From DAOUJW01 sp034421015 (GTDB taxonomy: Bacteria; Chloroflexota; Dehalococcoidia; Lucifugimonadales; UBA2985), in NCBI GenBank assembly GCA_034421015.1, contig DAOUKT010000008.1, positions 34,432 to 98,431 on the forward strand: DNA of 64,000 nt, written 5' to 3'. This document shows, one piece after another, positions 27,865 to 35,705 of this stretch. Each line of letters begins with the position of its first letter. Within the stretch, counting starts at the first letter, position 1. The notes under the pieces were generated by a model. That model was not told the DNA's origin, made no database searches, and saw only the letters and a list, made by a program, of their open reading frames with translations. A program made the translations under genes and the position numbers.

Positions 27865-29079
27865 TCAAGAAACGGGGGCCGCGGACAGCAGCTTCGATAC
27901 TCTGTCCAGGATGCCGTGGCCCACGTCGTACTTGCTCATCAGGGGCAGCTCCTCCACGCCGCCCTCGCGGTCCAGGAGGATGACCTTGTTGGTGTCCACG
28001 TTGAACCCGCTGTCCGGCGCCGTGATGTCGTTGGCGGCGATGAGGGCCAGGTCCTTGCCCTCCAGCTTGGTCTTGGCGTTTGCCAGCAGGTCCTCGCTCT
28101 CGGCGGCAAAGCCGATGCGCAGGACGCCCTTGGGCACCTCAAGGAAGAAGTCGGCGTTCTTGACCAGCTCCAGGGTCATGCCCTCGCCGTCCGACTGCTT
28201 CTTGATCTTCTGGTCGGCAATCTGGGCGGGCCGGTAGTCGCTGACGGCCGCCGCCATAATCAGCGCGTCCGCCCCGGCACACGCGCTCAGCACGGCCTCG
28301 CGCATGGAGGCCACCGAAGTCACGTGTCTCATCTCGATGCCCGCGGGGCTGGGCAGGGCCGTGGGAGCGGACACCAGCGTCACCCGCGCGCCCCTGTCCC
28401 TTGCCGCCTGGGCCAGGGCGTAGCCCATCTTGCCGGAGGAGTGGTTGGTAATCACCCGCACCGGGTCAATGGGCTCCTGGGTGCCTCCGGCGCTGACGAC
28501 GATGTGCTTGCCCGCCAGGTCGCCGTTGCGGCCCATTATGCCGTACAGGCTATCGACGATGACCGCCGGGTCCACCAGCCGTCCCATCCCGCTCAGGCCT
28601 GACGCCAGCCGACCGGCCGCCGGCCCGATGACGAATGCGCCCCGCTCTCGCAGCTTGTCCAGGTTCTCCTGGGTCGCCGGGTTGTCGTACATGTGGCCGT
28701 CCATCGCGGGCGCGACGACCAGGGGCGCGGAGGAGGCCAGGACCGTCGTCGTCAGGGCGTCGTCGGCCATGCCGTGGGCCAGCTTCGCAATGCAGTGGAC
28801 CGTTGCGGGGGCGATCAGGATCAGGTCGGCCCTGTGCGCCAGGGCAACGTGCTCCACGGCCAACTCCGACTGGGTATCGAACATATCGGTGACAACGGGC
28901 CTGTGGGTCAGGCTCCGGAAGGTGAGGGGCGTGATGAAGTTGGCGGCGCCCTGGCTGAGGACCACGTCCACGTGCGCGCCCTCCTGCACCAGCTTGCTGG
29001 CCAGGTCCGCGGCCTTGTAGCAGGCTATGCTCCCCGTGACCCCAAGGACAATGTTGCTGTCTCTCAGCGGATTGTTCAT
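27865..29079 (-). CDS. coaBC: Bifunctional phosphopantothenoylcysteine decarboxylase / phosphopantothenate-cysteine ligase
   Basis: It couples cysteine to 4'-phosphopantothenate (CoaB) and decarboxylates the product (CoaC) to 4'-phosphopantetheine, for coenzyme A. The 404-residue protein has the flavin decarboxylase half first: VLGVTGSIACYKAADLASKL, then THRPV with the catalytic His, and the APAMDGHMYDNPATQ substrate clamp. The Rossmann-like ligase half follows: VSAGGTQEPIDPVRVITNHSSG, AAVSDYRPA, LIAANDIT. It begins one base after the coaX stop and forms an operon with it, giving two to three consecutive CoA-pathway steps. Confidence 0.96.
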   Translation of the reverse strand: MNNPLRDSNIVLGVTGSIACYKAADLASKLVQEGAHVDVVLSQGAANFITPLTFRSLTHRPVVTDMFDTQSELAVEHVALAHRADLILIAPATVHCIAKLAHGMADDALTTTVLASSAPLVVAPAMDGHMYDNPATQENLDKLRERGAFVIGPAAGRLASGLSGMGRLVDPAVIVDSLYGIMGRNGDLAGKHIVVSAGGTQEPIDPVRVITNHSSGKMGYALAQAARDRGARVTLVSAPTALPSPAGIEMRHVTSVASMREAVLSACAGADALIMAAAVSDYRPAQIADQKIKKQSDGEGMTLELVKNADFFLEVPKGVLRIGFAAESEDLLANAKTKLEGKDLALIAANDITAPDSGFNVDTNKVILLDREGGVEELPLMSKYDVGHGILDRVSKLLSAAPVS

Positions 29080-29080
29080 G

Positions 29081-29872
29081 CTATCCCTCCGTTCCCGCGG
29101 CCCTTGCCCTGGTGTTGATCTCGTACACCATTCGCAGGCCCACCAGAGTGAGATCCTGGTTCACAGCATCGAAAATCGAGGTCTCCGATTGAATCAGGGG
29201 GGCCAGGCCACCCGTGGCGACCACCTTGGTGTCCCCCTCCATCTCAGCTTTGAACCGACGCACCATAGCCTCGACCATGCCCACGTGCCCGAAGACGATG
29301 CCCGACTGGATGCTGGCCGCGGTGCTGCGACCGATGGCCGTCCTGGGCGGGACAAGCTCCACGCGCCGGAGCTGGGACGTGCGCTCGTAGAGGGCCTCGG
29401 CGGTGAGCCGAATTCCGGAGGCGATCGCGCCGCCCAGGTACTCGCCGTCCCTGGACACGGCATCGAACACCGTTGCGGTGCCAAAGTCCACCACGATGAC
29501 CGGGCCGCCGTACAGGTTGAAGGCAGCTGCCGCATCGACCACGCGGTCCGCGCCAACGTCCCGGGGGTTGTCGTAGAGTATCTTCACCCCCGTGCGGGTG
29601 CCCGTGCCCACCACCAGCGCGGGCACGTTGAAGTAGACGCTCCCAAGCTCCTCGAACACGCTGGTCAGGGGCGGCACGACGCTGCAGATGGCAATGCTGT
29701 CTATGTCTTGGGGGCTGATGCCCTTGATGGGCAGCATGTTCAGGAGGAGAAGGCCGTACTCGTCGGGCAGCCGGTGGGTGTCGGTTGCCAGACGCCACGT
29801 GGCCAGGAGTTCTTCGTCGCGGAAGACCCCCAGCGTAATGTTGGTGTTGCCGATGTCGATGGCCAGCAGCAT
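29081..29872 (-). CDS. coaX: Type III pantothenate kinase
   Basis: It phosphorylates pantothenate, the first committed CoA step, with a monovalent-cation-dependent ASKHA-fold enzyme. From ATG 29872 it is 263 residues: MLLAIDIGNTNITLGVF holds the catalytic Asp6 and phosphate loop, DVGADRVVDAAAAF and VVDFGTATVFDAV the pantothenate/ATP site, and VVATGGLAPLI the adenosine loop. This start is chosen because GGGAG precedes it and 263 residues is normal. Upstream in-frame codons would add 38 unlikely residues that overlap the promoter. It lies directly before coaBC. Confidence 0.95.
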   Translation of the reverse strand: MLLAIDIGNTNITLGVFRDEELLATWRLATDTHRLPDEYGLLLLNMLPIKGISPQDIDSIAICSVVPPLTSVFEELGSVYFNVPALVVGTGTRTGVKILYDNPRDVGADRVVDAAAAFNLYGGPVIVVDFGTATVFDAVSRDGEYLGGAIASGIRLTAEALYERTSQLRRVELVPPRTAIGRSTAASIQSGIVFGHVGMVEAMVRRFKAEMEGDTKVVATGGLAPLIQSETSIFDAVNQDLTLVGLRMVYEINTRARAAGTEG

Positions 29873-29890
29873 AGCCCACTCCCTGGCTGA

Positions 29891-29919
29891 ATTATAACCA
29901 AGGGGGTTAGTGCATACAA
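29891..29919 (-). promoter_or_regulatory. Promoter of the coaX-coaBC operon
   Basis: On the minus strand TTGTAT (29914-29919), a 17-base spacer and perfect TATAAT (29891-29896) lie about 20 bases before the coaX ATG. Confidence 0.65.
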
Positions 29920-29984
29920 CAGGAAGCGTTTGTTGATAGTCCAAGCGGGCGCTCTCGCAGAAAGCCACAAACGGGAACCGAACC

Positions 29985-30055
29985 ACCCCTGCGTAGGCAG
30001 GGATCTATCTTGCAGAATTGCAGGGACTGGATTCCTGCCTGCGCAGGAATGGGGT
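29985..30055 (+). repeat. Degenerate composite palindromic repeat
   Basis: CCCCTGCGTAGGCAGGGATCT and, 30 bases later, GGATTCCTGCCTGCGCAGGAATGG match the two palindromes of the repeat family in weakened form. Confidence 0.6.
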
Positions 30056-30526
30056 ATGGATGGCTCAGAACAGGGCGGCTACCGCAGATACTTCCGGGCC
30101 AGCGCTTTGTAGCGCGCGTCGCCGCGCTCCGCCGGCCGGAACTCGCCGCGCCATCGCGAGGCGAAAGAAGGGAGACGCTCTCCGGGATGTTTTGGCGTCG
30201 CTCCAGTCATCATACAACTCCAGATACGAGTCCTGCTCTAGTGTATAATAGGCCATTCCCGCCTTCCCTGTCACTCCTGAAATAGGGAGCCAGGATATAG
30301 GGAAGTAAACCAACTATAGGATGAATATCAGGACGAAAAAAGCGCAGGGATCTGGAAGAACAAGCTACCGAATACATCAACGATTCGGAGGAATTGGCTA
30401 AGTTCAGAGTGTAGAGTGCAAGAGGGCTATAGTTGGTTCTGTGAAGTGGCACACAAGAATTGGTATCCTGATCGTTAGATGTTAAAATGATTCTGGTGAT
30501 TATAGATCAAGGGAATAAAGAGTCTG
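30056..30526. other. Intergenic stretch without a recognisable gene
   Basis: GC drops after about 30230. Short open readings exist on both strands, including one on the minus strand beginning MAYYTLEQDSYLELYDDW (ATG near 30258), but none has a ribosome site plus a family match. It may be decayed coding sequence. Confidence 0.4.
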
Positions 30527-30529
30527 GTG

Positions 30530-30892
30530 ATGGGCGTTTTTGAAATCAACATGGGAGTCAGAGGCAAGAACGGTGGCGGGCGCGTGGAGGTGTTGGCATT
30601 GGTGGACACGGGAGCCACGGATACCGTGCTGCCACCTTCCGTGCTGAAGGAGATAGGTGTAGAGGTGGAGGCGCGGAGAAATTTCTCTCTGGCAGACGAC
30701 AGGCGAGTGGAACTGGACATCGGTGAGGCGCGTATATCCTTGAATGATGAGGAGTGGACGTGTCCGGTCGTCTTTGGCCCCGATGAGAATCGGTTCCTGG
30801 TAGGCGCAACCACGCTGGAGATATTCAACCTGATGGTAGACCCGGTGCTGGGCGAGCTTGTTCCGAGGCCGGTGCGCATGCGACCGATATAA
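30530..30892 (+). CDS. Retropepsin-like aspartic protease family protein
   Basis: The 120-residue protein has the single-domain clan AA aspartyl protease pattern: LALVDTGATDTVLPPSVL with the active-site Asp in DTGA near residue 28, and a later hydrophobic-hydrophobic-Gly segment FLVGATTLEIFNLMVDP. It would act as a homodimer. Bacterial members are poorly characterised. No signal peptide is present. An ATG directly after an in-frame GTG is taken as start, and the ribosome site is weak. The neighbours do not indicate a role. Confidence 0.72.
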   Translation: MGVFEINMGVRGKNGGGRVEVLALVDTGATDTVLPPSVLKEIGVEVEARRNFSLADDRRVELDIGEARISLNDEEWTCPVVFGPDENRFLVGATTLEIFNLMVDPVLGELVPRPVRMRPI

Positions 30893-30972
30893 CCGCGACC
30901 TCGCTGGTCTGAGCTTGGAGACACTCCGCGCCGGTACTTAAGCGGCCAAAAGTGAAGGAGTTGTCTGCTTAA

Positions 30973-31347
30973 TCACCCGGTGGCCGCAGCGTCCTTGAGA
31001 AAGCCTTCCGCCTTGCGGACAAACAGCTCTATTTCCTGAATATAGGCCCGGACCGTGCTATTGGAGAGCCAACCTTCGTAGAAGTTGGCGTGCAGATCGC
31101 GGGCGCGTCCGAACAGCCTCTCAAACTCCCGGTCTTCCGACTCCTCCGCCATCCAATGGACCACCTGGAGCAGGTGGTTGTGACGCCCGTGCCTCAGCCC
31201 ACGCTCCTCGGCAACGGCTTTGACCATCTGCGACGCCGCTCCCCAGCCCTTTTCCGAGGCCTGGCGGAAGTCCCCCTTAGCCAACTCCTCGAATGCCTGG
31301 GCCAAGTACGTATTGCTCTGCTCCCTGTATGTCGTATCCTGGAGCAT
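30973..31347 (-). CDS. PaREP1/HEPN-like helical protein
   Basis: The 124-residue all-helical protein resembles the PaREP1-type HEPN-like family: AFEELAKGDFRQASEKGWGAASQMVKAVAEERGL, then a His-rich RHGRHNHLLQ and ARDLHANFYEGWL. Such proteins are common in Chloroflexota and archaea, often near a nucleotidyltransferase, but none is adjacent here. The biochemical role is unknown, and binding or cleavage of RNA is possible for the fold. Confidence 0.65.
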   Translation of the reverse strand: MLQDTTYREQSNTYLAQAFEELAKGDFRQASEKGWGAASQMVKAVAEERGLRHGRHNHLLQVVHWMAEESEDREFERLFGRARDLHANFYEGWLSNSTVRAYIQEIELFVRKAEGFLKDAAATG

Positions 31348-31469
31348 GGTTGCCTCTCTTCAATCCTGTTTCCGCTATCATCCACATTTTATCATAGCGG
31401 TTGAATTGCAGGCATCCGGCCCACACCGGTGGGCGCTGGACACCTTACCACCTTTTGAGACTCTACCCC

Positions 31470-32780
31470 CTACTGATCAGCCCCCGGCAGGTACTCCTTG
31501 CCAATGATCTGCTCGGCTTCAAGCTGGGCTATCTCATCCTCTGATAGGCCCAGGATGTTGCCCAGGACGTGCTCGTTGTGCTCGCCCAGGCAGTTGGCGG
31601 GAATGCGGATGCTCAGCGGCGTCTTGGAGAACTTCCACACCACGCCCGGGTAGCGGTGAGTGCCGGCCTCCTTGTGAGTGACCTCCTGGAAGAAGCCCCT
31701 GGCGTTGATGTGCGGGTCGGTGAACACCTCGCCGTGGTCCAGCACCGGCCCGACTGGAACCCTGACCGACTGGAGCGTGTGCATGATCTCGTAGTGGTCG
31801 TGCTGGACGGTCCACTCCTCCACCAGCGCGTCGAGAGCGTCCTGGTTGGCGTGGCGGTCCACGGCGGTGGCGAAGCGCGGGTCCTCCGTCCAGGGCGGGC
31901 TGCCGATGGCCTTGCAGAAGCGCGCCCACTCGTCGTCGTTGGTGACGGCGATTATCACCCAGGAGTCGTCGCCCCTGGCCCGGTAGCAGCCGTGGGGCGC
32001 GGCGGACTCGTGCCTGTTGCCCCGGCTCGTCTGGACGCGGCCGTTCATCGTATAGTCCAGGTATATCTCCCCCAGGTGGCCCATGTACGCCTCGCACTGG
32101 CCGAAGTCGATGAACTGCCCCTTGCCCGTGCGGTTGCGATAGACGATGGCGGCCATTGCGGCGAATGGCGCGGTGGACGACGCCACGGCGTCCGAGTGGA
32201 CGGTGCCCTGGAGCCCGGTGGGGTCCTCGTTCAGGTAGCCCCGGAGCGTGGCGTGGCCGGATATGGGGTCCGCCGTGCTGCCCAGCCCCTTGTAGTGGGA
32301 GTATGTCCCGTAGTTGCCGAAAAGAGGCATGGAGATGACAATGATGTCCTCCTTGACCTCTTTCAGGTCCTCGTAGCCAATGCCAAGCCTGGCGAAGACG
32401 CCTGTGGCGTAGTTCTCGATGACCACGTCGCTGATGGCGGCCAGCCGCTTGAACAGGTCTTTGCCCTTGGGATCGCGCAGGTTCAGGGTGATGCCGAGCT
32501 TGTTGCGATTGATGCCGTTGTAGAGAGCGGCGCGGTTCCAGGGCTGGGTTCCCGGCGTCCTTGGGACCCCGTCCGGGTAGGCCCACAGGACCGGCGGAGT
32601 CCCGTCCGGCCTGATGTCGGGGGGATTCAACTGGCCGCGGCTGCCGAACCGTTGGATGCTGTCGACCTTGATGACCTCTGCGCCAAGGTCTCCCAGCAGC
32701 GTGCAGGTGTACGGCCCCGCCCAAACGTCCGTTGCGTCGAGGACTCGAATGCCTTCAAGTGGCAACTTGGTCATGTCCAT
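31470..32780 (-). CDS. CaiB/BaiF family (class III) CoA transferase
   Basis: It moves CoA between carboxylic acids, probably in degradation of a small organic acid. The 436-residue protein starts with the family block GIRVLDATDVWAGPYTCTLLGDLGAEVIKVD, then a long middle region with NKLGITLNLRDPKGKDLFKRL, VIENYATGVFARLG, and a VHSDAVASSTAP segment, where the Asp fits the position of the catalytic Asp that carries the acyl group. The C-terminal part has PVGPVLDHGEVF, typical of the second domain. A second member is encoded 300 bases away on the same strand. Substrates cannot be told from sequence. Confidence 0.9.
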   Translation of the reverse strand: MDMTKLPLEGIRVLDATDVWAGPYTCTLLGDLGAEVIKVDSIQRFGSRGQLNPPDIRPDGTPPVLWAYPDGVPRTPGTQPWNRAALYNGINRNKLGITLNLRDPKGKDLFKRLAAISDVVIENYATGVFARLGIGYEDLKEVKEDIIVISMPLFGNYGTYSHYKGLGSTADPISGHATLRGYLNEDPTGLQGTVHSDAVASSTAPFAAMAAIVYRNRTGKGQFIDFGQCEAYMGHLGEIYLDYTMNGRVQTSRGNRHESAAPHGCYRARGDDSWVIIAVTNDDEWARFCKAIGSPPWTEDPRFATAVDRHANQDALDALVEEWTVQHDHYEIMHTLQSVRVPVGPVLDHGEVFTDPHINARGFFQEVTHKEAGTHRYPGVVWKFSKTPLSIRIPANCLGEHNEHVLGNILGLSEDEIAQLEAEQIIGKEYLPGADQ

Positions 32781-32817
32781 TACCTCCTCATTGTTGAGGT
32801 TGCCAGGAAATCTCCAA

Positions 32818-33060
32818 GAATCGTCGTTCCTGCGGAAGCAGGAACCTCTTCCCCGCCCCTGGATTCCTGCCTTCGGAGACCTTTGAGCAACTGTGGCAGC
32901 ATATTGGAGACAATACGTTTATCGTCATTCCCGCGAAAGCGGGAATCTATTTCCTTCTTTATCGGACGCTCTGGATTCCTGCTTTCGCAGGAATGGTCGG
33001 GAGGCGCGCCGCAACTGAGGTTATTCAAAGGTCTCCCTTCGCAGGAATGACGGGAGCGCG
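32818..33060 (+). repeat. Composite palindromic repeat between the CoA transferases
   Basis: The 300-base gap contains a partial unit (32818-32900) and a full unit: ACGTTTATCGTCATTCCCGC with ATTCCCGCGAAAGCGGGAAT (about 32927-32946), spacer CTATTTCCTTCTTTATCGGACGCT, ATTCCTGCTTTCGCAGGAAT (about 32976-32995), then GGTCGGGAGGCGCGCCGCAACTGAGGTTATTCAAAGG. It is nearly identical to the 23 kb copies. Confidence 0.85.
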
Positions 33061-33080
33061 GAAGGACGCTCTCTTATGCA

Positions 33081-34274
33081 CTAGATGACGCCGGCCTGGC
33101 GGTACTTGACCAGGTCATGCCTGGCGCCGCCAAGGCGGTCGCAGTAAATCTCAACGTTGTGCTGGCCCAGAAGCGGCGGGGGACGGCGAATGTCCCAGGG
33201 CGTCTCGCGCATCTGGAAGGGCGCGCCGCCGTACTTCACGGGGCCGGTCTCCGGGTGGTCGACCTCGACGAAGTAGCCCCGGCTGGCGAAGTGCTCGCTC
33301 TCGACCACGTCGCGTACGTCCAGCACGGGCGCCGCGAAAACCCCCACTTCCTGCGCGACCTCGGTGATCTCGTATTTCGTCCTGTCCAGCAGCCAGGGGA
33401 GGATGATGGCGTCCAGGTCGTCCCTGTGCACGCCGCGGTCGCCTGGCGTGAGGAAACGCTCGTCCTCCATCAACTCGGGCATGTCCAGCATCCGCACCAG
33501 TCGATTCCACTGGCGCGGCTGAACGAAGTTGGCGGGGAACTGCACGTAGCCGTCCTGGCAGAACTGGAAGCCGGCGGCCGGGTTGTCGCCGCGGGTGGCG
33601 ACGTCCTTGGTGTACTCGGTAAACAGCAGGCGGGCGTCCACCGCGCCCAGCAAGGTCTCCTGAATCGATACGTCCACGTGCTGCCCGATGCCCTGGAGCA
33701 TCGCGCCCATGAGCGCGCCCATTCCGGCGGTCGCGGCCTGGGTCCCGGCCAGGTACTGAGCGGCGTTGCCCCCCAGGGGATGGGGCTCCCGGTCCATGCT
33801 GCCCGTGATGCTCATACGACTGCCCATCGCCCAGGCGGTAAGCTCCGTGAACACAAAGTCCTTGTACGGACCGGTCTGGCCAAAGGGGGTTATGGAGACC
33901 ATGACCAGCTTGGGGTTGATGGCTTCCAGCGTCTCGTAGGAGAGCCCCATGTCGGCCATAGCGCCGGGCGGAAAGCTCTCCACAACGGCGTCGGCGTCCT
34001 TCACAAGCTCCTTGAACAGCTCCGCGCCGGTGGCCGAGCGCAGGTTTAGGGTGACGCCCAGCTTGTTGGTGTTGAGGTGCATGAAGAGGCCGCTCCTCTC
34101 AGGGTGAGGCTCGTCGTTGAGGAAGGGGCCTGCGCGCCGGGACGGGTCGCCCTCCGGGGGCTCGATCTTGATGACCTCGGCTCCGTAGTCGGCGAAGAGC
34201 TTGGTGCAGTAGGGACCGGAGATATCCTGGCTAAGGTCCAGGACTCGGATTCCCGTCAGCGCTTGGTCCGTCAT
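33081..34274 (-). CDS. CaiB/BaiF family CoA transferase, second copy
   Basis: The 397-residue class III CoA transferase paralogue has N-terminal GIRVLDLSQDISGPYCTKLFADYGAEVIKIE, then LNTNKLGVTLNLRSATGAELFKELV, VVESFPPGAMADMGLSYE, and a GQHVDVSIQETLLG dimer-region motif. Overall similarity to the neighbouring family member is clear but sequence divergence is high, so it is not a recent duplication. At the position where relatives have the catalytic Asp (pattern D-x-x-A-G), this protein reads AAQYLAG, so the residue may be missing. Substrate unknown. Confidence 0.87.
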   Translation of the reverse strand: MTDQALTGIRVLDLSQDISGPYCTKLFADYGAEVIKIEPPEGDPSRRAGPFLNDEPHPERSGLFMHLNTNKLGVTLNLRSATGAELFKELVKDADAVVESFPPGAMADMGLSYETLEAINPKLVMVSITPFGQTGPYKDFVFTELTAWAMGSRMSITGSMDREPHPLGGNAAQYLAGTQAATAGMGALMGAMLQGIGQHVDVSIQETLLGAVDARLLFTEYTKDVATRGDNPAAGFQFCQDGYVQFPANFVQPRQWNRLVRMLDMPELMEDERFLTPGDRGVHRDDLDAIILPWLLDRTKYEITEVAQEVGVFAAPVLDVRDVVESEHFASRGYFVEVDHPETGPVKYGGAPFQMRETPWDIRRPPPLLGQHNVEIYCDRLGGARHDLVKYRQAGVI

Positions 34275-34371
34275 AGCGTACCTCCAGACAAACTCGGCTG
34301 ATTGGTGAAGGGCTTATTTGCCCCAGGGGTGGTGTAATGATAGGAGCGCGCTGCGTGTTTGACAAGGGTAT

Positions 34372-34439
34372 TTGACAACGCGGCTGCCTCATAATCATAC
34401 TGAAATAGAGTGGAGATTCGACTGAAGGGATGTCGAATC
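34372..34439 (+). promoter_or_regulatory. Possible trxB promoter with downstream inverted repeat
   Basis: A consensus TTGACA (34372-34377) with TCATAC 17 bases later is a fair promoter. A second TTGACA lies at 34359-34364. Downstream, GATTCGAC (34415-34422) and GTCGAATC (34432-34439) are perfect inverted arms around nine bases, a candidate operator or leader hairpin. Confidence 0.4.
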
Positions 34440-34553
34440 ACGCAAGCAATCTGCGGCTTACGAATCGGCTGTGACGGGCGCTCCAGCGTGAGGCGCACGG
34501 GAAGGCAACGAACGGAAGCCGTCAATCGAAGAATTGCCGCAAGGAGAGGTAGT

Positions 34554-35498
34554 ATGACGGACAACAACGTGGAGAACGTGCTGATAATCGGGTCGGGGCC
34601 GGCGGGCGACACTGCGGCCCTTTACGCTGCCAGGGCCGACCTGAATCCCCTGGTCATCGACGGCATCCAGCCGGGCGGACAGCTTACCATAACAACAGAC
34701 GTCGAGAACTACCCCGGTTTCCCGGAGGGGATCATGGGGCCGGAGCTTATGTTCAAGTTCCGGGAGCAGGCGGAGCGGTTCGGGGCCCGGTATGTGAGCG
34801 GCAGCGTGACGTCGGTCGACTTCTCCAATCGCCCCTTCCGCGTTGAGGTGGACGAGGAGGACAGCTACTACGGCAGGACTGTGATCATCACGTCCGGCGC
34901 GACGGCGAGGCTGCTGGGGATCCCGGGCGAGTCGGAGCTCATGGGGCGCGGGGTATCGGCCTGCGCCACCTGCGATGGCTTCTTCTTCCGTGACAAGGAG
35001 CTTGTCGTTGTCGGCGGCGGCGATACGGCGATGGAGGAGTCAAACTTCCTGACCAAGTTCGCCTCCAAGGTGCACGTGGTCCACAGGCGCGACCAGCTCA
35101 GGGCCTCCAAGATCATGCAGGAGCGGGCCTTCAACAACCCCAAGATCGACTTCATCTGGGACACGGTGGTCGAGGAGATCCTGGGCGTGGATGACGGCGA
35201 GGTGAAGTCGGTCAAGCTCCGCAACGTCAAGACCGAAGAGGTGATTGTCAGGGAGATCGACGGCGTGTTCATGGCGATAGGCCACAAGCCCAATACGGAG
35301 CCGTTCATTGGACACCTGGACATCAATGAGAACGGCTACATCATCACCCACGACGGAACCAGGACCAGCGTGCCCGGGGTCTTTGCCGGCGGCGACGTCC
35401 AAGATTGGGTGTACCGGCAGGCGGTGACGGCCGCAGGCACGGGGTGCATGGCGGCCATCGACGCGGAGCACTTCCTGGCAGCCAACGGCGAGATCTAG
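34554..35498 (+). CDS. trxB: Thioredoxin reductase
   Basis: This NADPH-dependent flavoenzyme reduces thioredoxin. From ATG 34554 it is 314 residues: FAD loop GSGPAG at 13-18, the redox motif CATC (Cys137, Cys140), the NADPH loop VVGGGDTAMEE near 154-164 with VHRRDQLRASK, and the FAD C-terminal VFAGGDVQDWVYRQAVTAAGTGCMAA. AAGGAGAGG directly before the ATG fixes the start. The reading continues upstream without stop but lacks family sequence there. It probably supplies the reductant for cytoplasmic thioredoxin and, through CcdA, the TlpA-like lipoprotein. Confidence 0.95.
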   Translation: MTDNNVENVLIIGSGPAGDTAALYAARADLNPLVIDGIQPGGQLTITTDVENYPGFPEGIMGPELMFKFREQAERFGARYVSGSVTSVDFSNRPFRVEVDEEDSYYGRTVIITSGATARLLGIPGESELMGRGVSACATCDGFFFRDKELVVVGGGDTAMEESNFLTKFASKVHVVHRRDQLRASKIMQERAFNNPKIDFIWDTVVEEILGVDDGEVKSVKLRNVKTEEVIVREIDGVFMAIGHKPNTEPFIGHLDINENGYIITHDGTRTSVPGVFAGGDVQDWVYRQAVTAAGTGCMAAIDAEHFLAANGEI

Positions 35499-35705
35499 GC
35501 TGCGGTGGTTCCTGCCTCTCAGCTCTGGCGGTTCGACTGGCTCACCATGAGCGGGAGGAACTGCTGTGGGGATTATGGGTGAATCGTGGCCCTTCGGTTA
35601 GGTCTGTTTGCGAACACTGCCTAGTTGTGCATCAGCAGATAGTTGCCTTGATTTGCCACGATTCCCGATGATGTTTCTCTGTCCAGACTCCTTCCCTTTT
35701 GCAGT

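Noticed and set aside
30065..30313. 82-codon minus-strand reading in the gap before the aspartic protease gene
   Set aside because: The start looks plausible (MAYYTLEQDSYLELYDDW), but the rest is Arg/Ala-rich shadow sequence and no family or clear ribosome site supports it.
31569..33050. 493-codon plus-strand reading opposite the first CoA transferase
   Set aside because: Antisense shadow. The translated sequence is Val/Arg/Asp-rich without motifs and runs into repeat DNA.
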